Notes: generated by a model not told the origin, from the sequence alone. Shown: positions 1 to 5,240, counted from the stretch's first letter. The stretch is DNA of 6,518 bases from an uncultured Bacteroidota bacterium (GCA_903923915.1 CAIXZI010000495.1:1-6518), one strand, 5' to 3'. Made by a program: numbers and translations.

Positions 1-1076
1 TTAATCTCATCTTTATTTACATTCCAGGCAAAAGGCGCATTTTTTTTATTTTTACATTCTTTAGCAAACAAATCCTGCAAGGTGCTCATGTGCTCGCTCA
101 CAGCCTCTTCGGCATATTTTTGCATACGAGAATCTATAGTGGTATAAATTTTCAATCCATCTCTATAAATATCATACGATTTGCCGTTTTCTTTTTTATG
201 CATTAAACACCATTCTTTTAAAAAATTATCACGCAAATATTCTCGAAAATAGGTCGCCAAGCCATCGTTATGATCTTCTGGTCTAAACATTAAATTAAGC
301 GGCTGCGTTTTTAAAGAATCATATTTTGCCTGCGGCAGATAATCGTACTTAACCATTTGATGCAATACCACATTGCGCCTTTGTTGCGTTCGCTCTGCAA
401 ACCTTACCGGATTAAATAACGAGGGATTTTTTGCCATCCCCACCAACATAGCAGCTTGCGGTATATTTAATTTATCCGGACTTGTATTAAAATATATTTG
501 CGAAGCTGATTTTACGCCTACCGCTAAATTCAAAAAATCGAATTTGTTTAAGTACATGGCCATAATTTCTTGCTTGGTATAAAGTTTTTCTAAACGCACG
601 GCAATAATCCACTCTTTTACTTTACGAAACACCAATTGAAACTTACTTAAATTCTCTCGTGGAAATTGCATCTTAGCTAACTGCTGGGTAAGTGTGCTTC
701 CGCCGCCTGCGCTGGTGTTTCCGGTAAGTACGCCTGTTACCGAACGAAACAAAGCCTTTAAATCTACCCCGCTGTGCTCATAAAAACGAGCATCCTCAGT
801 AGCAATTAAGGCATTTACTAAATTCGGACTGATTTCGTTATATTTTACATTTACACGGTTCTCTTTATAAAATTTACCTAATACATTTCCATCACTACTA
901 TAAACAATGGAAGCCAAATTATTTTTAGGATTTTGAAGTTCTTCTACCTCGGGCAACTCGCCAAATGTGCCAACAGAAGTTAGCAATACCACTAAAAAAA
1001 AAAGCAATACCGGGCAAATAATAACCACCCAAGTAATTAAAATATATTTTAAAGCAGGATTTTTTGCGGATGCCAT
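1..1076 (-). CDS. mrcA: Class A penicillin-binding protein (PBP1A type), N-terminal part, runs off the left edge
   Basis: Bifunctional peptidoglycan synthase. This part holds the membrane anchor and the GT51 glycosyltransferase that polymerises lipid II at the outer face of the inner membrane. About 358 residues are visible: a short cytoplasmic head, one hydrophobic segment (about 11-33), then the GT51 signatures ATEDARFYEHSG (about 92-102, E94 being the catalytic glutamate of motif 1), GGGSTLTQQLAKM (about 124-136) and RKVKEWIIAVRLEKLYTK (about 151-168). The stretch after about residue 260 leads toward the transpeptidase domain; the SxxK serine lies beyond the window. The ATG at 1074-1076 is fixed by an in-frame TAG two codons upstream. 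The gene is divergent from folB. A TACTTTTG match to the Bacteroidota -7 box (1085-1092, minus) would leave almost no leader, so I do not call it a promoter. PBP1A versus another class A paralogue cannot be settled here. Confidence 0.95.
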   Translation of the reverse strand, partial: MASAKNPALKYILITWVVIICPVLLFFLVVLLTSVGTFGELPEVEELQNPKNNLASIVYSSDGNVLGKFYKENRVNVKYNEISPNLVNALIATEDARFYEHSGVDLKALFRSVTGVLTGNTSAGGGSTLTQQLAKMQFPRENLSKFQLVFRKVKEWIIAVRLEKLYTKQEIMAMYLNKFDFLNLAVGVKSASQIYFNTSPDKLNIPQAAMLVGMAKNPSLFNPVRFAERTQQRRNVVLHQMVKYDYLPQAKYDSLKTQPLNLMFRPEDHNDGLATYFREYLRDNFLKEWCLMHKKENGKSYDIYRDGLKIYTTIDSRMQKYAEEAVSEHMSTLQDLFAKECKNKKNAPFAWNVNKDEI

Positions 1077-1101
1077 AATCTATGCAAAAGTAATAATAAA
1101 A

Positions 1102-1170
1102 AGCCATTAGCTATTAGTTGTAAGTGCTTAGTAGGGTCAATAATTTACTAAAGGCTTACAGCTAATTGCT
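1102..1170. repeat. Imperfect inverted repeat between divergent mrcA and folB
   Basis: The left arm (1102-1133) and right arm (1146-1170) are complementary in three blocks: 1102-1112 with 1160-1170 (one mismatch), GTAAG 1120-1124 with CTTAC 1155-1159, and TTAGTA 1128-1133 with TACTAA 1146-1151. The centre is about 12 nt. The arms are made of ATTAGCT-type units. It ends about 20 nt before the folB start and fills most of the divergent spacer, so it may be a cruciform-forming or intergenic repeat unit. There is no T tract on either side, so it is not a plain terminator. Confidence 0.5.
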
Positions 1171-1191
1171 ATTAACTATTAACTTCGTAGC

Positions 1192-1542
1192 ATGAATCAC
1201 ATTATTGCCGTTGAAGGAATAAAACTGTACGCATACCACGGTTGTTTAGATGAAGAAGGCTTGATTGGCGGGCATTATCAAGTAGATGTGTATATGCAAA
1301 CCAATTTTACCGAAGCCGCTAAAACGGATGATTTAAGCAAAACCATAGATTATTGCGCTGTTTATGAAATTGCGAAAAAAGAAATGGCTATACGTGCTAA
1401 GTTAATAGAGCAAGTTGCCGATAGAATTCACACAGCTGTTTTAAATGATTTTGCTATGGTACAAAAAGCCAGGGTACGGGTTACTAAGTTTAGTCCGCCT
1501 ATGAATGGCAACGTAGAAAAGGTTTATGTGGAGATTGAATAA
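1192..1542 (+). CDS. folB: Dihydroneopterin aldolase
   Basis: Converts 7,8-dihydroneopterin to 6-hydroxymethyl-7,8-dihydropterin and glycolaldehyde in tetrahydrofolate synthesis (cytosol). The 116 residues match the usual family length. Lined up from memory with the S. aureus enzyme, the active-site positions are present: the YHGCLDEE segment with E22, Y54 in TIDY, E73 in LIEQVADRI, and K99 in RVRVTKFSPP. The start is secure: an in-frame TAA at 1180-1182 lies only three codons upstream and this ATG is the first start after it. No Shine-Dalgarno sequence is seen, as is usual in Bacteroidota. The next gene begins 2 nt after the stop, so the two are probably co-transcribed. No other folate gene is in the window. 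Confidence 0.95.
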   Translation: MNHIIAVEGIKLYAYHGCLDEEGLIGGHYQVDVYMQTNFTEAAKTDDLSKTIDYCAVYEIAKKEMAIRAKLIEQVADRIHTAVLNDFAMVQKARVRVTKFSPPMNGNVEKVYVEIE

Positions 1543-1544
1543 AA

Positions 1545-1718
1545 ATGGTTGTTAAAAATTGTTCTTGCTGCAAAAAACAATTTACTTGTAGTAACGGTAG
1601 GCATGGCTGTTGGTGCGAAACGCTTGTATTAGATACTACTACACTTAATCTTTTAAAAAACGAGTTTACCGATTGTCTTTGTAGAGATTGCCTGCAACAA
1701 TATGAAACAAAGAAATAA
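1545..1718 (+). CDS. Small cysteine-rich CWC family protein
   Basis: A 57-residue protein with nine cysteines: C6, C8, C9, C15, the C22-W23-C24 motif, and C44, C46 and C49 in a CLCRDCL tail. Spacing and the CWC and CLC..CL signatures fit the cysteine-rich CWC family (Pfam Cys_rich_CWC), small cytosolic proteins of unknown role that probably bind zinc or another metal. Metal binding is inferred from the paired cysteines. There is no signal peptide. The ATG lies 2 nt after the folB stop, which suggests one transcript and translational coupling. The folB link is positional; nothing ties the protein to folate. Downstream is the promoter region of tRNA-Cys. Confidence 0.8.
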   Translation: MVVKNCSCCKKQFTCSNGRHGCWCETLVLDTTTLNLLKNEFTDCLCRDCLQQYETKK

Positions 1719-1724
1719 ATATTC

Positions 1725-1756
1725 TTTTTCTAAATTTATTTTAATTGTTATCTTTA
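1725..1756 (+). promoter_or_regulatory. Candidate promoter for tRNA-Cys
   Basis: TATCTTTA at 1749-1756 is close to the Bacteroidota -7 consensus TAnnTTTG. A T-rich TTTT at 1725-1728 sits 20 nt upstream in place of the -33 TTTG. Transcription would start around 1763, about 10 nt before the tRNA. Assigned by consensus and position only. Confidence 0.35.
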
Positions 1757-1772
1757 CACCCTAGCAAAAAAT

Positions 1773-1846
1773 GGTCCTGTGGCCGAGTGGCTAGGCTCAG
1801 CTCTGCAAAAGCTGCTACGGCGGTTCGAATCCGCCCGGGACCTCCA
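1773..1846 (+). tRNA. tRNA-Cys (anticodon GCA), CCA encoded
   Basis: A complete cloverleaf can be folded by hand. The acceptor stem is GGTCCTG with CGGGACC (one G-T pair), the D stem is GCC/GGC, and the anticodon stem is CAGCT/AGCTG around loop CTGCAAA with anticodon GCA at 1805-1807. The T stem is GGCGG/CCGCC around TTCGAAT, the discriminator is T, and CCA is encoded at 1844-1846. GCA reads cysteine codons UGC and UGU. The 3' end is the edge of the accessory segment: the recombinase remnant on the other strand reads into the T arm. tRNA 3' ends are common integration targets. Confidence 0.97.
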
Positions 1847-2156
1847 TAGCGGACAGTTGCAAAATATTAGCAACTGTCCGCTTTTTTTTTGCCCTAAAAG
1901 CCCCGTCAGTTGTGGCAATTAGAGAAAAGGTATCGTTTAATTCTCCCGTTCGAACTTCATTATTTTCAATTCGCAGATTTTCCTTCAGTATCGAACGGAG
2001 AATAATCTGTTTATCCTTTGTGTTGCCCTTTTTATAAGCATTTGGCAGGTTTTTAACAAGGCAAAGACCTTTTTTTAGATAGTGTTTGAATTCTATATCC
2101 AACGAATCAGTTTCAATATGGTCTTTGATTAGTTTATCACTGCATAAAAGGTTTTC
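1815..2156 (-). pseudogene. Large serine recombinase, C-terminal fragment (remnant)
   Basis: The stop-free frame contains an open stretch resembling the extreme C-terminus of Bacteroidota large serine recombinases: a predicted helical region with YLKKGLCLVKNL, then KQIILRSILKENLRI, then the RTGELNDTFSLI segment that closes such proteins. The last residues (PGGFEPP) are the translation of the tRNA-Cys T arm, with the stop TAG at 1815-1817 inside the tRNA. There is no convincing start codon; the earliest usable one is TTG at 2100-2102. The frame differs from that of the recombinase-domain piece upstream, so this cannot be a working protein unless spliced by an unseen event. Family assignment rests on my memory of the conserved tail pattern, not a search. 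Confidence 0.65.
1849..1890 (+). terminator. Rho-independent terminator behind tRNA-Cys
   Basis: A perfect 12-bp stem (GCGGACAGTTGC at 1849-1860 with GCAACTGTCCGC at 1870-1881) encloses a 9-nt A/T-rich loop and is followed at once by nine T residues (1882-1890). It starts 2 nt after the encoded CCA, so it would end the tRNA transcript. It also overlaps the 3' end of the recombinase remnant on the opposite strand, and may be part of the attachment-site junction. Confidence 0.9.
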
Positions 2157-2470
2157 TCATCAACAATAGCTTCGTGAACACCATCTACCCAAATTGCAGG
2201 TTCATCTTTGTATGCAGGAACTAAAACCTTTCCGATATATCCCTTGTTTCTTAAAAGCATCCAAAACGAATTCCTTGTGCAATCTAAGCCCTCCTTATTT
2301 AGTTTACGCCTTAGTTCCTCTATATTGTAAACACCTGTTATAAAGTCGCCAAAAGCACGTCTAATTAACTCTTCCTTTTTACCTCCTTCGGGTGCAATAA
2401 TTGGTTTGTTGTTTTCATCACGAGTATTGATATAGCCTTTTAAACGAGCCCCTAACTGATAGAAGTATGG
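2129..2470 (-). pseudogene. Large serine recombinase, Recombinase-domain fragment (remnant)
   Basis: A 113-codon open stretch ending in TAA (2129-2131). It matches the Recombinase domain (Pfam PF07508) that follows the catalytic resolvase domain in large serine recombinases: GYINTRDENNKPIIAP, then an RRAFGDFITGVYNIEELRRK helix pair, then the signature LLRNKGYIGKVLVPAYKDEP, and finally WVDGVHEAIVDEKTFYAVIN. There is no N-terminal catalytic domain; two TAA codons in frame lie just upstream (about 2474-2479) and the sequence turns unrelated. The zinc-ribbon and coiled-coil middle expected after VHEAIV is also gone, and the C-terminal tail resumes in another frame. The gene has therefore lost its front and its middle. 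It probably integrated its element at tRNA-Cys before decaying. Confidence 0.8.
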
Positions 2471-2562
2471 AACTTATTAAAAAAAAATTAAATAACAATA
2501 ACTTGTCTAAGGAGGAGGCACTAATGGCTTTGAAAGGAGATTTCTAAGAAAAGAATTCAAGA

Positions 2563-2757
2563 TTAGCTTTTAATCAATGTAATTGTTATCTTATCTTGTT
2601 CGCAGAATACTGAAATTTCCTTACTTGGGTAAAAATTGTAATCCATTAACCAAAACCCACTCAGCCTTATTTCCGATTTAACTCTTTGACGATTGTTAGT
2701 TGTGGATTGAATCTTTGTATACACTTTTAATTTCCTTGTTGCTTTCTTTTGGCTCAT
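2563..2757 (-). CDS. symE: SymE-like toxin (SymE family, type I addiction module)
   Basis: A 64-residue protein with a basic N-terminus (KKATRKLKVYTK) followed by EIRLSGFWLMDYNFYPSKEISVFCEQDKITITLI. This fits the SymE_toxin family core: a hydrophobic residue, then L-x-G-x-WL, then an aromatic/F, then a hydrophobic V-x-V and a closing I-x-I-x-L strand, forming a small AbrB/MazE-like fold. E. coli SymE is SOS-induced, affects RNA or the nucleoid, and is repressed by the antisense RNA SymR. The match comes from the pattern alone and the usual glycine of GF is replaced by N, so the biochemical role is uncertain. The ATG is at 2755-2757. The gene is divergent from the orphan gene at 2805 (47 nt apart). 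A promoter-like sequence on the opposite strand inside this gene might drive an antisense RNA. Confidence 0.7.
   Translation of the reverse strand: MSQKKATRKLKVYTKIQSTTNNRQRVKSEIRLSGFWLMDYNFYPSKEISVFCEQDKITITLIKS
2685..2717 (+). promoter_or_regulatory. Candidate promoter inside symE on the opposite strand (possible SymR-like antisense RNA)
   Basis: TTTG at 2685-2688 is followed after 21 nt by AATCTTTG at 2710-2717, one base short of TAnnTTTG. Transcription would start near 2723 and cross the symE start codon (2757), matching the arrangement of E. coli SymR. It could equally be the promoter of the gene at 2805. This is a consensus match in AT-rich DNA, so it is only suggestive. Confidence 0.3.
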
Positions 2758-2804
2758 TTTAATAAAGATTTCTCATTCTCGCTAAAAGTAAATTTCTAAC
2801 GCGA

Positions 2805-3110
2805 GTGGAAAATCAATTCTTCCTCAGGAAGAATGTGATATATAAAGAAAACAACTTCACAGATATGGAAGAACTTAACAAATTCGGGATACAGTTTAGC
2901 AACGAACTCGTTATTATGGAATTAGTAAAAGAAGAAAAGGGCGTTTCAAAATATCAATTGGTTAGACACCTGTACGATCTTGATAATGATGAACATCAAA
3001 CTTTAACCTTAACGGTTGATATTGCTCCGATAACCAATAAGGAAAAAAGAAGCACTTTGCTTTTTAATATGTTCAAGGGGGTAACTATCAAAAAAGCCGA
3101 CCATTCCTGA
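2805..3110 (+). CDS. Hypothetical protein, 101 residues, GTG start
   Basis: I do not recognise this protein. It is rich in Glu, Lys and Asn, with no signal peptide or membrane segment. It shows an N-terminal stretch of mixed charge, a middle GIQFSNELVIMELVKEE that looks like a strand and helix, and a region YQLVRHLYDLDNDEHQTLTLTVDIA that suggests beta strands. No cysteine is present and no catalytic motif is evident. The start is GTG at 2805; the frame stays open upstream to a TAA at 2763-2765, with no ATG, so the true start could be an earlier non-standard codon or the gene could be truncated. Its stop (3108-3110) falls inside the left arm of the 3102-3201 inverted repeat. It lies between symE (divergent) and the P-loop-like gene in the accessory segment. 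Coding status is likely from length but unproven. Confidence 0.5.
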   Translation: MENQFFLRKNVIYKENNFTDMEELNKFGIQFSNELVIMELVKEEKGVSKYQLVRHLYDLDNDEHQTLTLTVDIAPITNKEKRSTLLFNMFKGVTIKKADHS

Positions 3111-3201
3111 TGACTCCTGACTCATTTAAAATTTCAGCTAATGATTTGTATGGCTTAGCGCGAAAAATGCTACCTAATGCAGTCAGGAGTGCCGAGGAAT
3201 G
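3102..3201. repeat. Imperfect inverted repeat with 21-nt arms, able to fold as an RNA hairpin
   Basis: Left arm 3102-3122 (CATTCCT, gatg, ACTCCTGACT) pairs with right arm 3181-3201 (AGTCAGGAGT, gccg, AGGAATG): 17 perfect pairs split by a 4x4 internal loop. The 58-nt loop holds a weaker hairpin (TAGC 3156-3159 with GCTA 3169-3172). AATGAGT (3198-3204) can instead pair with ACTCATT (3120-3126), so two conformations compete. Six T residues follow (3204-3209). It may be a terminator with a long loop, a structured RNA, or the ends of a small mobile repeat. Confidence 0.6.
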
Positions 3202-3324
3202 AGTTTTTTGGTGGTTATCTAATGAATCGGAGATTAAAAATGTTACGTTGGCTTAAATTTTAACATTTAACTATAAAAGTAAGTAACCAATACCAATGGA
3301 AAAAATGAAAATAAATGATTCCAA
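3111..3324. other. Gene-poor stretch between the orphan gene and the P-loop-like gene
   Basis: Holds most of the inverted repeat described at 3102-3201 and two very short plus-strand reading frames. One is 13 codons from ATG 3222, with no support. The other is MEKMKINDSK from ATG 3296, whose stop overlaps the next start. I see no promoter I would defend and no RNA gene of a known family. Confidence 0.5.
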
Positions 3325-3328
3325 ATGA
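3296..3328 (+). other. Ten-residue leader frame overlapping the next start by ATGA
   Basis: ATG 3296 opens MEKMKINDSK, ending at TGA 3326-3328, which shares ATGA with the ATG at 3325. Such overlap is typical of translational coupling, so the leader may set translation of the P-loop-like protein. Too short to trust as a gene. Confidence 0.25.
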
Positions 3329-3657
3329 AACACCTTAAAGAACCAAAGCCGGATATTAAAATGCCATTTACTCCACTTGCTTTGAATGGCGGTCAAGTTT
3401 GTATAATTGGTTCAAGACCGAGTGCAGGAAGAACACATTATGCATTACATCTACTTCAGGATAATTCCTTGAAAGGTAATAATCGTAAATGCTTATTGTA
3501 TTTTATCTCCAATAGCAAAAAGCAAACGGTCCAAGGTTCTGGATTTGGGGCAATGTTAGTTTCGAGTGAAAATGTAAGTCTTAATTGGGTAAATTTTGGA
3601 AGAGGCGATCAATTCATTGTTGATGTTGCACAGCTTTTAAAATTAATTTACCTGTAA
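3325..3657 (+). CDS. P-loop ATPase-like protein resembling the DnaB helicase C-terminal domain, short, altered Walker A
   Basis: A 110-residue protein. Residues 13-37 (MPFTPLALNGGQVCIIGSRPSAGRT) resemble the start of a DnaB/RecA-type ATPase domain, where the family shows pGdLiiiaaRPsmGKT. Here SRPSAGRT (30-37) carries Arg36 where the Walker A lysine should be. A helix (HYALHLL) and a strand (KCLLYFISNS, 55-64) follow, as in the DnaB order. Near the end FIVDVAQLLKL (97-107) resembles the DnaB Walker B region (hhhDYLQL), but the spacing from Walker A is shorter than in DnaB and the rest of the domain is absent. It may be a divergent ATP-binding partner protein, an inactive relative, or a deleted remnant. 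ATG 3325 is the first start after an in-frame TGA (3316-3318). It is the last gene of the accessory segment. Confidence 0.5.
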   Translation: MKHLKEPKPDIKMPFTPLALNGGQVCIIGSRPSAGRTHYALHLLQDNSLKGNNRKCLLYFISNSKKQTVQGSGFGAMLVSSENVSLNWVNFGRGDQFIVDVAQLLKLIYL

Positions 3658-3666
3658 TAATCACTT

Positions 3667-3690
3667 ACTATTATAGGTTGTCTATAAAGT
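3667..3690. repeat. Small palindrome in the spacer at the right end of the accessory segment
   Basis: ACT-a-TTATAG, GTTGT, CTATAA-AGT: a 9-bp stem with one bulged A around a 5-nt loop. No T tract follows on either strand, so it is not a classical terminator. It could be a protein site or a trace of the element's right end. AT-rich, so chance is possible. Confidence 0.3.
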
Positions 3691-3751
3691 AAAAAGAAAA
3701 TCAATGAGATAGATTTTATTACACTAAATTGATAAGAGTTTTTAAAATTCA

Positions 3752-4621
3752 CTACAGTATAAGCTTAGCTAAATAGTTAGCTGTAGCTATTTTACCCGAG
3801 TTGTATAATCGTTGTTTTTGAATAGTAGATAAATCAAAATTGGTGGCCGAAATACCAAAATCATCTATAATTACGGTGCGTTTTTTTTCTTCTACATTGT
3901 TTTCAAAAGCAGCTATTTGTGCATTTGTTAATGTTTCAAAAAAATCTTTTATAAATATTTCTAATTGATTGCTTTGCAAAGCACTTGGCACATTATTGTC
4001 ATTTACTGTTTTAAGATAAAAGCCAAGGGTTTCATTATTTATAACCCCGTCTTTATCAAAGGCTGTAATTGGAAAATTGCAAATAGCACCGCCATCAATA
4101 TATAAATGATTATCTGGTATAGCATTCGTAAATGCCCATGCCTCAAAAAAAAGTGGAATTGAGATAGATGCGCGAATGGCTTCTGCAACAATTACATTTG
4201 GCGTTTTAATTACCGAAAACTCTTTTAGAATTTTACTATTTAAATCGGCAGCAAACACATGCAAATCAAGCATGCCAGCTTTTTTAAAATCACTAAAAGT
4301 TGCGTTTTCTGCAAGGCCTTTATCGGTAATGCACTTTTTCATCCAAGTTAAAAATGCATTTCCCTTATGTAATCCGTATCTAGAGCTTAACCGTGAAGAA
4401 TCTCCATCTTCAAATGATTTAAAATCAGTAAACTGAATTACTTTTAAAAGATCATTTGTAGTGTATTTTAAACCGATTAAAGCTGCAATAATAGCACCGG
4501 CTGATGTTCCGGCTACACGTTGTATTTGGGGTATAATTTTTTTTTCTTCAAGAACTTCTATAACACCTGCGTATGCAATGCCTAAAACGCCGCCACCTTT
4601 AAAAACTAAATTCTTTATCAT
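3752..4621 (-). CDS. Patatin-like phospholipase
   Basis: A predicted serine lipid acyl hydrolase acting on phospholipid acyl esters, with no signal peptide, so probably cytosolic or at the inner leaflet. The 289 residues show the patatin order: oxyanion-hole glycines FKGGGVLG (7-14), nucleophile elbow GTSAG with Ser40, the conserved ASISIPLFF block (151-159), and the catalytic Asp176 in YIDGG (174-178), giving the Ser-Asp dyad. The length is that of a minimal single-domain family member. The ATG is at 4619-4621. The SRPBCC-like gene ends 56 nt upstream on the same strand, so the pair may form an operon. Patatin-like proteins also serve as CBASS effectors (CapV), but no nucleotide cyclase or sensor gene is here, so a general lipid role is the safer reading. 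Confidence 0.92.
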   Translation of the reverse strand: MIKNLVFKGGGVLGIAYAGVIEVLEEKKIIPQIQRVAGTSAGAIIAALIGLKYTTNDLLKVIQFTDFKSFEDGDSSRLSSRYGLHKGNAFLTWMKKCITDKGLAENATFSDFKKAGMLDLHVFAADLNSKILKEFSVIKTPNVIVAEAIRASISIPLFFEAWAFTNAIPDNHLYIDGGAICNFPITAFDKDGVINNETLGFYLKTVNDNNVPSALQSNQLEIFIKDFFETLTNAQIAAFENNVEEKKRTVIIDDFGISATNFDLSTIQKQRLYNSGKIATANYLAKLIL

Positions 4622-4677
4622 CGTATTTTGTTTTTATTACTTACAATGTACGATTTTTATTTCATAAATTTTTTAAA

Positions 4678-5109
4678 CTATCCTTCAATTACTTCCTTTA
4701 TTTTTTGAAGGAAGGCATCCATACCACTTTTAGAGTGATTATAAGAATCTTCATTGGCAAATCCTTTTTGAGTCCAGGTAAAATCAGCTATTGTAGCGCT
4801 AGCACTATTTAATGTATAAGTTACTAAACTATAATTTTCAGGCTTATCTTCTAACCCCGAAAAACCACTCCAATATTTATAACTAATGGTTTGGTGTAAA
4901 ATATTTTCAACTACAACACCTTTATCTCTGTATTTGTGCCCTTCATATTCGCCCTGAAATATAATTTCACTTCCAACTTTCCAATCAGTAATCGTTTCCG
5001 TACCAAATAAATATTCTTTAATTATTTCGGGTGTAATTAATGCGTGCCAAACCTTAGCTAGGTCTGCATTAATTTTTATGGATTGGGATACTATTAAATC
5101 CTGCTTCAT
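4678..5109 (-). CDS. SRPBCC / AHSA1-domain protein
   Basis: A 143-residue START-like (Bet v 1 fold) protein of the AHSA1 (activator of Hsp90 ATPase 1-like) type. Residues about 8-60 give the typical opening (SIKINADLAKVWHALITPE, then a hydrophobic stretch with TITDWKVGSEIIFQGEYEGH), the middle contains a GVVVENILHQTISYKYW strand segment, and the end is an amphipathic helix (SGMDAFLQKIKEVIEG) that closes the ligand cavity. Bacterial members mostly have unknown ligands, and the name does not imply chaperone work. The ATG is at 5107-5109. The gene is upstream of the patatin-like gene on the same strand and divergent from the T9SS cargo gene, with a 175-nt spacer. No clear promoter of its own was found; a weak TATATTCG at 5128-5135 lacks a partner box. 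Confidence 0.9.
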   Translation of the reverse strand: MKQDLIVSQSIKINADLAKVWHALITPEIIKEYLFGTETITDWKVGSEIIFQGEYEGHKYRDKGVVVENILHQTISYKYWSGFSGLEDKPENYSLVTYTLNSASATIADFTWTQKGFANEDSYNHSKSGMDAFLQKIKEVIEG

Positions 5110-5215
5110 GGTTGTTGTTTTAGATTTCGAATATACTAAGATTTTACTTCGATAAGAATGAGGTGCATCCGCTAATCAGTATGTTACGACTTGTTTGGTT
5201 GCCATAAAATTTTCC

Positions 5216-5240
5216 GCAAAAGTTAAAAATTTGCTTTTGC
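5216..5240. promoter_or_regulatory. Palindrome GCAAAAG-N11-CTTTTGC overlapping the -33 region
   Basis: A perfect 7-bp inverted repeat (5216-5222 and 5234-5240) lies in the divergent spacer and covers the TTTG proposed as the -33 box of the T9SS cargo gene. This placement suits a repressor or activator site, but the element is short and AT-rich. Confidence 0.3.

Noticed and set aside
1085..1092. TACTTTTG as the mrcA promoter -7 box
   Set aside because: Matches the consensus, but it has no -33 partner at the right distance and would leave only a few bases before the start codon.
373..1107. Reading frames within and across the mrcA region on both strands
   Set aside because: They overlap the well-supported GT51 reading frame; their translations show no family pattern.
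3102..3657. A retron or other reverse-transcriptase system built on the 3102-3201 hairpin
   Set aside because: No reverse transcriptase gene or its YxDD motif is present, and the hairpin does not show the retron msr/msd layout.
3752..4621. CBASS defence effector (CapV)
   Set aside because: The patatin domain fits, but no cyclase, sensor or ancillary gene lies nearby; the neighbour is an SRPBCC-like protein.
4176..4667. Two plus-strand reading frames opposite the patatin-like gene
   Set aside because: Shadows of a gene with clear catalytic motifs on the other strand.
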